From NCBI RefSeq assembly GCF_900109345.1, contig NZ_FNZN01000002.1:124001-188000 (forward strand): a DNA stretch of 64,000 nucleotides. The letters run 5' to 3'. Below the pieces are notes generated by a model. That model saw only the letters and a list, made by a program, of their open reading frames with translations, was not told the DNA's origin and ran no database searches. This document shows, one piece after another, positions 35,085 to 44,918 of this stretch. Each line of letters begins with the position of its first letter. Within the stretch, counting starts at the first letter, position 1. The stretch comes from Maribacter orientalis. GTDB lineage: Bacteria; Bacteroidota; Bacteroidia; Flavobacteriales; Flavobacteriaceae. A program made the position numbers and the translations under genes.

Positions 35085-36122
35085 TCAATTAAACCTTGCA
35101 ATATCCATTTCATCTAGAAGTGGGACATCTGTTTCTATTAGATCATATAATGCTTTTGATGCCCAAGGGGCAATCATAATACCATGTGAACCAAAACCGT
35201 TTAAAACCCATAGATTATTATACTTGGGATGTTTACCTACCAATGGCCTTCTGTCTTTTACCGTTGGTCTAACGCCTGCCTCTTGATCAATTATCCGATA
35301 AGTACAACCTAAAAGGTCGTCTAATTTTCTTTGCAATTCTTCTCTGGCATCTTCGGTAATGCAGTTATCTTTTTGGTCTCTATTGTAAGTTGCCCCTACC
35401 TTATATACATCATTACCTAACGGAATTAAAAATATAGATGATTTTATAATATTCCTTTCCTGAAGATCTTTTGCTTCAATAATCAAGTATTCTCCTTTTG
35501 AGCCTTGCATGGGCAAATACTTGAAATACGGATTTTGCATCATTCCGAAACCTTCAGCAAAAACTATATTTTTAGCTTTTATACCTTTGTAAGTAACAGA
35601 ATTTGGTAGAATTGCCAACTCGTTATAATCAAATGTCTCTAAGTATATACTTTTTCCCTTTTGCAACCATTTCGTATACCCATCAAAGAGAATTTTAGTG
35701 TCTAGTTTACCGGTTTCCAAAACCTTTCCGAATTCGAAAGGGATCTTTAGTCCTGAATTTTTATTTGAAACTAATTGCGTATCTAAAAATTGTTTCAAGC
35801 TTTTTTTATCCGCAGCTTCGAACCATAAATTCTGCTCTTCAATAGAGGCGAATTTTCGTAATACATGCAACTTTTCATCAAATTGGATATTCAAGAATTG
35901 TTCAAGTTGGTTATAAAAATCAACCGCTACAGCTAATTGTTCATCTGCCCTCCATGATAAGGTAAAACGTTTTAAGATAATAGGATTATAGAGTCCGCCT
36001 GCAACTCTTGAAGATGTTTGCGACTGATCATTAAAAACAACAAAAGATTTATTATTTCTACGCAGTGTTTCACAAAAAGCAGTGCCTGCCAATCCTAGTC
36101 CTACTACCATATAATCTACCAT
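35085..36122 (-). CDS. FAD-dependent oxidoreductase (DAO family)
   Basis: This 345-residue protein begins with the Rossmann dinucleotide-binding motif VVGLGLAGTAFCETL. It contains the DAO-type RVAGGLYNPIILKRF and AGVRPTVKDRRPLVG, and ends with WVLNGFGSHGIMIAPWASKAL. These match D-amino-acid/glycine-oxidase-like enzymes, and the substrate is probably an amine or amino acid. There is no signal peptide. It follows gldN on the same strand but is separated from it by a strong terminator. Confidence 0.87.
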   Translation of the reverse strand: MVDYMVVGLGLAGTAFCETLRRNNKSFVVFNDQSQTSSRVAGGLYNPIILKRFTLSWRADEQLAVAVDFYNQLEQFLNIQFDEKLHVLRKFASIEEQNLWFEAADKKSLKQFLDTQLVSNKNSGLKIPFEFGKVLETGKLDTKILFDGYTKWLQKGKSIYLETFDYNELAILPNSVTYKGIKAKNIVFAEGFGMMQNPYFKYLPMQGSKGEYLIIEAKDLQERNIIKSSIFLIPLGNDVYKVGATYNRDQKDNCITEDAREELQRKLDDLLGCTYRIIDQEAGVRPTVKDRRPLVGKHPKYNNLWVLNGFGSHGIMIAPWASKALYDLIETDVPLLDEMDIARFN

Positions 36123-36166
36123 GCCGCAAAGGTAATGACAAATGAATTCATTTATTTACAAAAACA

Positions 36167-36194
36167 AAAAACCCAATCTTCCGATTGGGTTTTT
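36167..36194 (-). terminator. Bidirectional terminator after gldN
   Basis: AAAAACCCAATC and GATTGGGTTTTT form a perfect stem around a 4-base loop (TTCC). A-runs on one side and T-runs on the other allow termination both ways. It ends the gldKLMN transcript. Confidence 0.87.
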
Positions 36195-36222
36195 ATTATT
36201 TGAATTGGATGTTTTATTAAGC

Positions 36223-37110
36223 TTAATAGGCCCACATATCTTGTTCTTTATCTCGAATAGCTTCTTTGATACGTTTAGCCTCTAATAACTGAAACAAAGC
36301 ATTATCTGCAATATAATCATCTATATTTCTATCACCTTGAATATTATCCTCTTTATAGATAACTGCGTTAAACCTTCTTGCGTTCAACAACATATCGTAA
36401 GAGATAGGCTGAGCGGAATTCTGTTGGTTAAAAACTTTTGCTTCATGAAGTATTTCACGTGCATCTGGAAACCAAACCCAGAAAAGTTCCACCATATCAG
36501 GATTATCATCATCCATAAAATTTACATCTGGCGCAACTGGGGCAATACCTAAAAGTCGGTATTTTAACTCACCTTGTCTTTTATCAAAATACCAAATTCC
36601 TTTAATATGATATTCTTCTATATCGGATGCTGATATATTTCTACGAGTAATATACTCTTCTGAAACAGTTTCACCTGCATTCATTTGCTCATACCCATAA
36701 TCTAGAGTATCAACCATCTGCAAGGCATCTTTTAAATCGCCAAAAGACCTTTTTTTAGTGAAATAAGAATCTGTATACGTTTCTAAATTTCCACTCTTTA
36801 AATTTTTAATTAGAACGTGATATAAAGACCTTCTATCAGGTCCAATATCCATAGTATCTGTTGGATAATATAATGGGAAATTAATTCTCTCATCTAAATC
36901 TATGGTCTCCCATAAAGTTTTAGACCAAAGTATATCCCTATCATCTACATAACCGTATGCTAACGGAGCATCATTATCGACAGCTTTCTGAGCTTCTGTA
37001 CGCACACCAACCTCATCGGGTTTTTTAGCATTCAATACATTTGCTTGGGCCATCATTGATACTGGTAACATAGTTACCGCTCCCATTACTAAAACATTTT
37101 TCCAATTCAT
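36223..37110 (-). CDS. gldN: Gliding motility / type IX secretion protein GldN
   Basis: This 295-residue periplasmic protein has a signal peptide (VLVMGAVTMLPVSMMAQ) and the GldN domain, recognisable by YGYVDDRDILWSKTLWETIDL, FPLYYPTDTMDIGPDRRSLYHV and IKGIWYFDKRQGELKYRLLGIAP. GldN forms, with GldK, a ring associated with the T9SS outer-membrane complex and contacts the GldM tail. It is the last gene of the gldKLMN operon. A stem-loop lies between gldM and gldN. Confidence 0.95.
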   Translation of the reverse strand: MNWKNVLVMGAVTMLPVSMMAQANVLNAKKPDEVGVRTEAQKAVDNDAPLAYGYVDDRDILWSKTLWETIDLDERINFPLYYPTDTMDIGPDRRSLYHVLIKNLKSGNLETYTDSYFTKKRSFGDLKDALQMVDTLDYGYEQMNAGETVSEEYITRRNISASDIEEYHIKGIWYFDKRQGELKYRLLGIAPVAPDVNFMDDDNPDMVELFWVWFPDAREILHEAKVFNQQNSAQPISYDMLLNARRFNAVIYKEDNIQGDRNIDDYIADNALFQLLEAKRIKEAIRDKEQDMWAY

Positions 37111-37131
37111 GTTTGATTCACTTTAAAATTA

Positions 37132-37160
37132 ACCGGGTAAGACCGTTAGGCTTACCCGGT
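37132..37160 (-). promoter_or_regulatory. Stem-loop between gldM and gldN
   Basis: ACCGGGTAAG and CTTACCCGGT form a perfect 10-bp stem around 9 bases, in the 65-bp gap between the two genes. On the minus strand it is followed by an AT-rich but not pure T stretch. It may attenuate readthrough into gldN, or stabilise the gldKLM mRNA end. Confidence 0.65.
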
Positions 37161-37175
37161 AGAATTCCATTTAAT

Positions 37176-38732
37176 TTAGTTTGTAATCTCCACAACTACT
37201 GGAGATACTTTCTTCAACTTGTAACTTTTGTTATTTGTGATATAAGCTTCGATATCAAATATTTGAACGATATCTCCTCTCTTGGCACGATCTAATGCTG
37301 CTTTAGCCTTACCATCCATCTTATTTCCTCTTACAGTAACAGTTGGTTGACCTGGAACTTTGAATTTAAACCCGCTTACCGCAAGATTTAAATCAAAATC
37401 GAAATCTTCTAAACCAGCACCTATAGTAGCTATTTCAACATTTCTTTTAGGAAGTTTAATACTACCTGTCTGCTTACTTACACTACCTTCTGGTCTAGGA
37501 ATATCTTTAATTCTGAATTCTAATGATGACCCTACTGGTTCACCATCTGGTAATGTACCTGAAGCCTTAATAGTAACTGTTCTACCAGTACCTGGGTTCA
37601 TAACATACTTGCTACCACCAATTGACTTTAAACCTGGTGCAGAAGCATTTACTTTGTTATTTGCAATACCTGGTATAGAAATCGACATTGGATTTGCTAC
37701 CCCACGGTAAACAACATTCATCTTATCAGCTGCGATTAAAGCGCCACCTGGCTTAGATATTGTTGCGAATGAATTATTAACCTCTACAGGAATTTCTTCA
37801 CCATCTTGCTTAAAATAGATTATACCTTTTAATTCATGATCACCGGCAGAACCAGAACCAATTAGCATTTTAACCCCACCTGCTTCCAATTTATAATCAG
37901 AACCTTCTGAAAGTTTTCTACCATCTAACGTTAATTCGGCTCTTACTGGAGTAGAAGAATTATCAGTTTTACTAATGATAATCTTTCCATCGTACTTCTC
38001 ACCTGTGTAGTATGCAGATTTTGTAGCTGTAAGTGATGTCGCAAAATTCTTTAAAGAAACTTGACTTGTTAACTCACCTTCTAACATAGATTTTAAAGCT
38101 GCTTCTTCAGTAACTTTTACATCTGCTTGAAGTGCGGTTAACTTTGCCAATGATGCTACTAAAGGATACCCTTCATAATGATAGTTGATCCAGTCTTGCA
38201 TACCATCTTTAGCTTGAACTTTACCTTCTTCGTTTCCTGTTTGAAAACGATCTACAACAGATGCTTTCAAAGAAGCTGGAACAATAGCAGCTACATTATC
38301 TCTATAATCTGTAATTCTTTTCATGAATTCCTTTCCGCCTTCAGAAAGATTATCTCCTTGAAAGAATTTTTGATCTAAGAAATCTGACATATCCATTCTT
38401 GCATAATCCTTAGGATTTTCAAGACCTTCAGTCATTCCAGTTTTTAGCGACTCTAAATAATCATAATATTCTTGAGACATTGCTTTAATCTGTTGAGCAT
38501 TCTTATACAGCTTTTCATATTTAGCTGCATCTTCAGATGCTTTAGTTTCCAGACTACCTAAGAACGCTTCGTTACTTGCGGTTGTCATTGCGTTTGAAGT
38601 CTCTAGCTTTTCATTCATGATACCGAATGCAGCTAATACTTCCTTACTCATGTTTAATGCCAGCATTGCGATGAAGATCAAATACATTAAGTTGACCATC
38701 TTCTGCCGTGGTGAATTTTTTCCTCCTGCCAT
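37176..38732 (-). CDS. gldM: T9SS/gliding motor protein GldM
   Basis: This 518-residue protein has a short cytoplasmic start (MAGGKNSPRQKMVNLMYLIF), one transmembrane helix (about 12-32) and a long periplasmic part. Its first region is helical (residues 35-230) and the rest consists of beta domains, as in known GldM with domains D1-D4. It forms an asymmetric dimer inside a GldL pentamer and transmits the proton-driven motion to the outer membrane. Length and order match the family. Confidence 0.96.
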   Translation of the reverse strand: MAGGKNSPRQKMVNLMYLIFIAMLALNMSKEVLAAFGIMNEKLETSNAMTTASNEAFLGSLETKASEDAAKYEKLYKNAQQIKAMSQEYYDYLESLKTGMTEGLENPKDYARMDMSDFLDQKFFQGDNLSEGGKEFMKRITDYRDNVAAIVPASLKASVVDRFQTGNEEGKVQAKDGMQDWINYHYEGYPLVASLAKLTALQADVKVTEEAALKSMLEGELTSQVSLKNFATSLTATKSAYYTGEKYDGKIIISKTDNSSTPVRAELTLDGRKLSEGSDYKLEAGGVKMLIGSGSAGDHELKGIIYFKQDGEEIPVEVNNSFATISKPGGALIAADKMNVVYRGVANPMSISIPGIANNKVNASAPGLKSIGGSKYVMNPGTGRTVTIKASGTLPDGEPVGSSLEFRIKDIPRPEGSVSKQTGSIKLPKRNVEIATIGAGLEDFDFDLNLAVSGFKFKVPGQPTVTVRGNKMDGKAKAALDRAKRGDIVQIFDIEAYITNNKSYKLKKVSPVVVEITN

Positions 38733-38789
38733 GGATTTATTTTTTTAGATTTTAATTAATAATTGACTTGGGTTCTATTAAAATCCAAT

Positions 38790-39446
38790 TTAGTTTTTAC
38801 TCATTGCAGATAGCATGCCACCATAAACACCATTCAATGAAGAAAGGTTAGTTGACAATGATGCCATTTGATCCTTAAGAGCACTTGCATTTTGTACTAC
38901 TTCTTCGTTTACTGAAGCTTGTCTGCTAGCACTTTCTAATTGTACTTTATAAAGACTGTTTAAAGACTCCATTTGATTGGCAGCTTGAACCATTTCACTT
39001 GAATACTTCTTAGTAGATTCCATTGCATCTACTGTAGGAGCGATACCTTTAGCGGCACCTTCAAAGTTTTTGATGCTAGAACCTAAGCTCTCCATAAGAC
39101 TTGCGTCTACACCAGCTTCTTTTAACAAATCGTCTAATTTTTTAGATAAAGATGCTTCTGCTTCTTTTATTTCAGCAGCTTGTCCTTTTTTAGGAGAAGA
39201 TTTGCCTTCAGCACCAGCTAATTCTGGGTAAACTAATGCCCAATCTAAATCTTCGTCTACTGGTTCGAATGCACTGATTGCGAATATAAGAGCTTCTGTA
39301 ATAAGACCTATCGCTAGAAGAATACCTCCGTTTAAAGGACCTAACTCCCAGTGAAGAATTTTGAATAATGCACCAATAATTACAACTGATGCTCCTAGGC
39401 CGTAGGCCATGTTAAATAATTTTTTTGTGGATTTTGACTGTGCCAT
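38790..39446 (-). CDS. gldL: T9SS/gliding motor protein GldL
   Basis: This 218-residue protein has two transmembrane helices (about 14-31 and 38-60). Charged residues lie within or beside the membrane, K29, H32 and E51, in ALFKILHWELGPL and GLITEALIFAISAFEP. In characterised GldL an intramembrane Lys and Glu are thought to carry the proton flow that powers the motor. The C-terminal region is helical and cytoplasmic. It is the partner of GldM, 57 bp downstream. Confidence 0.96.
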   Translation of the reverse strand: MAQSKSTKKLFNMAYGLGASVVIIGALFKILHWELGPLNGGILLAIGLITEALIFAISAFEPVDEDLDWALVYPELAGAEGKSSPKKGQAAEIKEAEASLSKKLDDLLKEAGVDASLMESLGSSIKNFEGAAKGIAPTVDAMESTKKYSSEMVQAANQMESLNSLYKVQLESASRQASVNEEVVQNASALKDQMASLSTNLSSLNGVYGGMLSAMSKN

Positions 39447-39530
39447 GATTTTAATTGAATTTAAGGTTTAATAAAAAAGATTTGGTTAAAATTTAATTTG
39501 AATTTATTATAAAACTGTATTTACTACTAT

Positions 39531-40895
39531 TTATTGTGTAGAATCCTCTTCGCCCATGTAATCTTGAACTGTTCTGAATCCTATGTAACTACGAGCAGAA
39601 TCTGCATATTCGTAATCTCTTGTACTTACTTGTAAGAAGTAAGCTACATCTTTCCAAGAACCACCTCTAATAACTTTTCTAGTATTCGATTGATCACCGC
39701 CATTAGGGTTCATCGTTGATACATAATCATATGCACTTGGGTCATAACTTGAATTCGTCCATTCAGAAACGTTACCGGCCATATTGTACATATTAAAGTC
39801 GTTAGGCTCATAAGATTTTGCTTCTACTGTATATAGTGCGGCATCTGCGGCATAATCACCACGTTGTGGTTTAAAATTAGCCATAAAACAACCTGTATCA
39901 CTTATTACATAAGGTCCACCCCAAGGGTATGTTCCACCTTCGATACCACCTCTTGCGGCATATTCCCATTCGGCTTCGGTAGGAAGTCTAAATTGATTAA
40001 CGAACTGCTTACCTCTACTCTTGTTATCGTCGTTCTTATATTTAGTTCTCCAATTACAAAAAGCTTTTGCTTGTTGCCAAGTGATACCTACTACAGGATA
40101 TTCACTGTATGCATCGTGCCAGAAATAGTCGTTGTGCATTGGCTCGTTATACGAATAAGAGAAATCTCTAATCCATACAGTTGTATCTGGATAAATTTCC
40201 ACTTCTTCTGTACGAATAAACTCCTTACGGCTTTTATTACCCTTTGTAGAAGCACGTGCTGCTGCTTCGATATCCATCCAATTGTACTTAAACTTTAGCT
40301 TTTTTACATCTATAGTTCGCTGACCGTTATAAGATTCTTCTTCAGATAAATAGATAGAATCCATTATTTCAGTATAATACTCATCTGGATAATCAGATGT
40401 GTTCCAGACCAATTCCTCATCCTTACTCAACGCTCTACCTTCGTAACCGGTCTCGCCCATTCCAGAATAATTATCTAGCATATACTTATCATAAACAGAT
40501 GCTCTAGTAGTATCTGCATCTTTAAATGCATAATCACCGATACCGCCCTCTTCAGGGCCGATACCCAACTCATCTGCCAATATTGCCAATTTGGTTCTTA
40601 CGATAGAATCCTTTACCCATTCTACAAATTGACGATACTCACTATTTGTGATTTCTGTGTCGTCCATGTAAAAAGAACGTACGGTAACCGTTTTGGTCGG
40701 TGCGTTCAATAATTTTGCTTGGTCTTCTTCACTCTTACCCATAATGAAAGAACCTCTTGGGATAAGTTCCATTCCATATGGTTTTTCCGGATACCACTTT
40801 TTTCCCTGGACACCGGTTAGCTCTCCTTTAGTCTTAGACCCACAACTGGTGAGTAAAAAAATAAACGCTATAGAGGATAACAATAGCTTCTTCAT
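39531..40895 (-). CDS. gldK: T9SS/gliding lipoprotein GldK
   Basis: This 454-residue lipoprotein has signal and lipobox (SSIAFIFLLTSC, then GSK) and a formylglycine-generating-enzyme-like (FGE-sulfatase) domain: MELIPRGSFIMGKSEED, VVGITWQQAKAFCNWRTKY, FRLPTEAEWEYAARGG, then NVSEWTNSSYDP and VIRGGSWKDV. GldK forms the outer-membrane-associated ring with GldN. As in other GldK proteins the fold is structural, not enzymatic. It is the first gene of gldKLMN; the upstream gene is the ureohydrolase-like protein, separated by 120 bp. Confidence 0.95.
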   Translation of the reverse strand: MKKLLLSSIAFIFLLTSCGSKTKGELTGVQGKKWYPEKPYGMELIPRGSFIMGKSEEDQAKLLNAPTKTVTVRSFYMDDTEITNSEYRQFVEWVKDSIVRTKLAILADELGIGPEEGGIGDYAFKDADTTRASVYDKYMLDNYSGMGETGYEGRALSKDEELVWNTSDYPDEYYTEIMDSIYLSEEESYNGQRTIDVKKLKFKYNWMDIEAAARASTKGNKSRKEFIRTEEVEIYPDTTVWIRDFSYSYNEPMHNDYFWHDAYSEYPVVGITWQQAKAFCNWRTKYKNDDNKSRGKQFVNQFRLPTEAEWEYAARGGIEGGTYPWGGPYVISDTGCFMANFKPQRGDYAADAALYTVEAKSYEPNDFNMYNMAGNVSEWTNSSYDPSAYDYVSTMNPNGGDQSNTRKVIRGGSWKDVAYFLQVSTRDYEYADSARSYIGFRTVQDYMGEEDSTQ

Positions 40896-41015
40896 ACTTT
40901 AGGTTAAATTTCGATTATGGTTAAACTCAGAATACAATGATTTATTCTAACATCTAAAACTATGTTTTATATAAAATATTGTATTAAAGCCTTTAATGCT
41001 TAAAAATTATTCTTG

Positions 41016-42173
41016 TTAATTAAAGCCTTTCTTATATGCTTTAAACCACCTTTCAGGAATGCGTTGATTACATGCATCTAAATAATCCTTCTCGGTGCAA
41101 GGTAATAACGCAGGTGTATGGCCTTTAGTATGTGAAGTAAAAATTGATGGGACTTCTACCCACCATCTTTCTGTTAATAAACTTTTGTAGAACACTAATT
41201 CTTCATCTTCGCTAGGCACATTGTACTTCACAAAGTCTTCAGTTTTAGAGTATGGAGATTCTTGAATTCTGTAATTGATACCCTCTATAAAATACCAAAT
41301 AATTTGAGCTATCAATTGCTGGGACTGCACGGTGTTTTCCATCTCGTACAAGCCAAAAACAGAGACCTTATCGCTTATTCCAGCATATCGCGCAATGGCA
41401 CATATTTCGCGACCGTCAAAACCATTGGGTGAAAAATTGCCTGACAATGACATTTCACTTGCCTTAACAGATCGTAAATCTAAACTTACCATATGCGCAT
41501 TTCTAAGTACCGGTTCGGCCAATGAAATATCATTGGCGACTTCGCCAAGTCGATACGCATCAAAAAATAAACGTTCCATTAAATCTATTTCTTCTTGCGC
41601 ATTGAAATAGCTTTGATAACCAATATTTGAAAAATTAAAAAGATTGTTGGGCTTATCAGTAATGATCTTACTCATATAAGAATGAGAAGATATAATTTCA
41701 TCTTCGATACCAAAATCGAACCTACTATCGACTGCCACAAGATTGATCATATCTCTAATGCCATCAAAAGCTCTATAGGCAGGGTATGTAAGATCCTGGG
41801 TAGCACCAAGTATTATTGGAATAATATTTTCCTCTAATAAACCTGCCACTATTTCTTTTACAACAAAATAGGTGTCATCTACTGTTGCACCTTCTTCTAT
41901 ATCACCTAAATCTACTATGGTACCGTTCCAATTACCAATTAAAAGCTTGTAGAATTGCAATCGAATACCTGAGACATCTAACTTCTCGTGCTTTTTTTCA
42001 TAGGCATTTCTAGACTCCCTAACCCCTAAAAGGGCCACAGTAGCATTGGCCAGAACAGGCAACCCGTCCTTTTCAGTATGTATATAGGTATTTTTACCAA
42101 TAGATTGACTAGGCAGTAACTCATTATGGGCCAAAACTTTGTCCGGTACCGGAACTAAAAAATCAAAGGCCAT
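41016..42173 (-). CDS. Ureohydrolase (arginase/formiminoglutamase-fold) protein with degraded metal sites
   Basis: This 385-residue cytoplasmic protein has the arginase-family core with a normal layout, but the metal-ligand motifs are altered. The GGxHS position reads LGATQDL (122-128), the DAHxD position reads VDSRFDF (148-154, His replaced by Arg) and the SxDxDxxDP position reads SLDLRSVKASE (230-240, second Asp replaced by Arg). It probably lacks the dimanganese centre and so has no ureohydrolase activity. It lies between topA and gldK. It is often annotated as formimidoylglutamase, but that activity is doubtful here. Confidence 0.8.
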   Translation of the reverse strand: MAFDFLVPVPDKVLAHNELLPSQSIGKNTYIHTEKDGLPVLANATVALLGVRESRNAYEKKHEKLDVSGIRLQFYKLLIGNWNGTIVDLGDIEEGATVDDTYFVVKEIVAGLLEENIIPIILGATQDLTYPAYRAFDGIRDMINLVAVDSRFDFGIEDEIISSHSYMSKIITDKPNNLFNFSNIGYQSYFNAQEEIDLMERLFFDAYRLGEVANDISLAEPVLRNAHMVSLDLRSVKASEMSLSGNFSPNGFDGREICAIARYAGISDKVSVFGLYEMENTVQSQQLIAQIIWYFIEGINYRIQESPYSKTEDFVKYNVPSEDEELVFYKSLLTERWWVEVPSIFTSHTKGHTPALLPCTEKDYLDACNQRIPERWFKAYKKGFN

Positions 42174-42231
42174 TTACAAGTGGTTTAGGAATCATGAACA
42201 TATTACACTGATCTTACGATCTAAAAATATA

Positions 42232-44721
42232 TTACTTTTTTGACTTAGGTTTAGCTTTTGCCTTTTTCTTTGGTGTTTTTTTCTCTATCAACTTCTGAGC
42301 TTCTTCTAATGACATTTTAGTTACATCGACAGTCTTTGCCAATTCTACCTTAATCTTGCCTTTTAGTACATTATGGCGTCCCCATCGTGCTTTTTCGATA
42401 CGTATACCTTCTTCTTCCCAGTTTTGTACAACTTTATCTATTTCCTTTTGTTTCTTGGTTTCGATAAGTTCAATGATATCATCATTTGATAGATTATCAT
42501 AGTCATATTTTTTATTGACATTAATGAACATTCCGTCCCATTTAATAAAAGGCCCAAATCTACCGACTCCCTTGGTCACTTCTTTTTCTTCATACATTGC
42601 AACTGGCGCATCGGCTTTCTGCTTTGCAACAATTAACTCAATTGCCCTATCCATTTCAATTTCAAAGGCACTTTCACCTTTATCCATAGAAATAAATTTT
42701 TCTCCAAATTTCACATAAGGTCCAAATCTACCGACATTCGCCAATACTTCTTCCCCTTCATAAACACCAAGCTTTCTTGGAAGCTTAAATAGATCCATTG
42801 CCTCTTCATAGGTAATGGTGTTCAATGACTGCTCTGGCAACAAACTTGCAAAAGTTGGCTTCTCTTCATCATCAACAGTACCGACTTGTACCATTGGGCC
42901 AAATCTTCCCAAACGCACAGAGACCTGCTTTCCACTTTTAGGGTCAATTCCTAAAATTCTTTCTCCGCTGGCACGATCCGCATTCTCTTCTACATCAACT
43001 ACATTTGGATGAAAATCTTTATAAAAGTTTTTCATCATTTTCTTCCAATCCTCATCACCTGAAGCTATTTCATCAAAATCTTCTTCAACCTGAGCGGTAA
43101 AGTTATAGTCTAAAATATTGGCGAAATTGGTAACCAAGAAATCGGTAACAATCATACCAATATCAGTAGGTACCATTTTACCTTTATCTGAACCTACATT
43201 TTCTGTAAGATTCTTTTCTTGAATTTTATTTGATTCTAAGATCAATTGTTGATACTTACGTTCAGCACCTTCAATAGTACCTTTTTCAACATAACCTCTA
43301 TTCAGAATCGTAGAAATAGTAGGTGCATATGTAGATGGTCTACCAATACCTAACTCTTCTAATTTTTTAACCAAAGATGCTTCTGTAAATCGGTAAGGAG
43401 GCCTGGTAAAACGCTCGGTAGCTGTAATAAAATTATTCTGTAAAGACTCTCCTTCTTTCATCGCAGGCAACATTCCTTCTTGCTCTTCTGCTACATCTTC
43501 ATCATCTACACCTTCCATGTAAACTTTTAAGAAACCATCAAATTTTATTACCTCACCGTTTGCAGTAAATTCCTCTTTATGCTTATTCGTTTTAATCTTA
43601 ACATTGGTTCGCTCTAGTTGGGCATCGCTCATTTGCGATGCAACTGTACGTTTCCAAATTAAATCGTACAATTTAGATTGATCTCGCTCTAATGATGGAG
43701 ATTGATTGGTCATCTCAGTAGGCCTAATAGCTTCATGCGCTTCTTGAGCTCCTTTAGATTTACCTGTGAAATTCCTAGTATGACTATATTTCTCACCGTA
43801 ATTTTTAACAATGGCCTCTTTAGCAGCGGTCAATGCTTCATTGGATAAGTTTACACTATCCGTTCTCATATAGGTGATTAACCCTGCTTCATATAATCGT
43901 TGTGCCACTTGCATGGTCCTACCTACAGAAAAATATAATTTTCTTGAAGCTTCTTGTTGAAGTGTAGAGGTTGTAAATGGTGCTGATGGAGATTTCTTAG
44001 CCGGTTTTTTATCTAATTTACTTACTGAAAACTCAGCAGATATATTTTTCTCTAAAAAGGCCTTAGCTTCTTTTTCAGTATCGAAAGTTTTGTTCAATTT
44101 GGCCGAAAATACACTTCCTTCCTCTGTTTGAAATTCTGCCGAAATCTTAAAAGTTGCTTGTGGCTCAAAACCTTCAATATCTCTTTCTCGCTCAACTATA
44201 AGACGAACTGCTACAGATTGAACACGACCCGCAGAAAGACCTGGCTTAATTTTTTTCCATAAAACAGGAGATAGTTGATACCCTACTAAACGGTCAAGAA
44301 CACGTCTTGCTTGTTGGGCATTCACCAAATTGTAATTGATTTCCCTAGGGTTCTCAATTGCCTTTTGTATGGCGGATTTTGTAACAGAGTTAAAGACAAT
44401 ACGCTTGGTCTTTTTCTTATCTAAACCTAGTTCTTCTGCTAAATGCCAAGAAATAGCTTCTCCCTCGCGATCCTCATCACTGGCGAGCCATATAGTTTCA
44501 GCTTTATCAGCCAGCGTCTTTAGTTTTTTGACCAGAGCCTGCTTATCCTTGTCAACTATATATTTTGGGGTGAAATCGTTCTCGACATCTACTCCCAACT
44601 CATTTGAAGGAAGATCCGCAATGTGACCAAAACTCGATTCAACCTTAAAATCTTTTCCCAAAAACTTCTCTATAGTTTTGGCCTTTGCAGGGGACTCAAC
44701 AATTACTAAATTTTTCGCCAT
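42232..44721 (-). CDS. topA: DNA topoisomerase I (type IA)
   Basis: This protein of about 829 residues begins with the Toprim domain (LVIVESPAKAKTIEKFLG, ASDEDREGEAISW). The active-site tyrosine lies in GLITYMRTDSVNLS. In place of zinc fingers, the C terminus carries repeats with GRFGPMVQVG, GRFGPYVKFG and GRFGPFIKWDG, and a Lys-rich tail (KKKAKAKPKSKK). It relaxes negative supercoils. Of the two adjacent ATGs, the second (44721) is preferred. It is downstream of a divergent promoter region shared with the VPS10-like gene. Confidence 0.96.
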   Translation of the reverse strand: MAKNLVIVESPAKAKTIEKFLGKDFKVESSFGHIADLPSNELGVDVENDFTPKYIVDKDKQALVKKLKTLADKAETIWLASDEDREGEAISWHLAEELGLDKKKTKRIVFNSVTKSAIQKAIENPREINYNLVNAQQARRVLDRLVGYQLSPVLWKKIKPGLSAGRVQSVAVRLIVERERDIEGFEPQATFKISAEFQTEEGSVFSAKLNKTFDTEKEAKAFLEKNISAEFSVSKLDKKPAKKSPSAPFTTSTLQQEASRKLYFSVGRTMQVAQRLYEAGLITYMRTDSVNLSNEALTAAKEAIVKNYGEKYSHTRNFTGKSKGAQEAHEAIRPTEMTNQSPSLERDQSKLYDLIWKRTVASQMSDAQLERTNVKIKTNKHKEEFTANGEVIKFDGFLKVYMEGVDDEDVAEEQEGMLPAMKEGESLQNNFITATERFTRPPYRFTEASLVKKLEELGIGRPSTYAPTISTILNRGYVEKGTIEGAERKYQQLILESNKIQEKNLTENVGSDKGKMVPTDIGMIVTDFLVTNFANILDYNFTAQVEEDFDEIASGDEDWKKMMKNFYKDFHPNVVDVEENADRASGERILGIDPKSGKQVSVRLGRFGPMVQVGTVDDEEKPTFASLLPEQSLNTITYEEAMDLFKLPRKLGVYEGEEVLANVGRFGPYVKFGEKFISMDKGESAFEIEMDRAIELIVAKQKADAPVAMYEEKEVTKGVGRFGPFIKWDGMFINVNKKYDYDNLSNDDIIELIETKKQKEIDKVVQNWEEEGIRIEKARWGRHNVLKGKIKVELAKTVDVTKMSLEEAQKLIEKKTPKKKAKAKPKSKK

Positions 44722-44918
44722 CAACCTTGTTTATGCTTACAAATGTATACTAAAAATTAAACTTTAAAATTTCAGGCATTCATTTTTTCCTTTAAATAGG
44801 CCTAACTTTCCTTATAAAATCATGAATTTCATAGAAATAAAAAAGTTTGGCTATGTCGATTATCAATGAAGATTAAATAATTCTATTTTTAAGGAATCTA
44901 ACTACAACTCACTTTAAA

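Noticed and set aside
36223-40895. T9SS C-terminal sorting domains in nearby secreted proteins
   Set aside because: The LRR, VPS10-like and GIN proteins show no recognisable sorting domain at their ends, so a link to the neighbouring secretion genes is not claimed.
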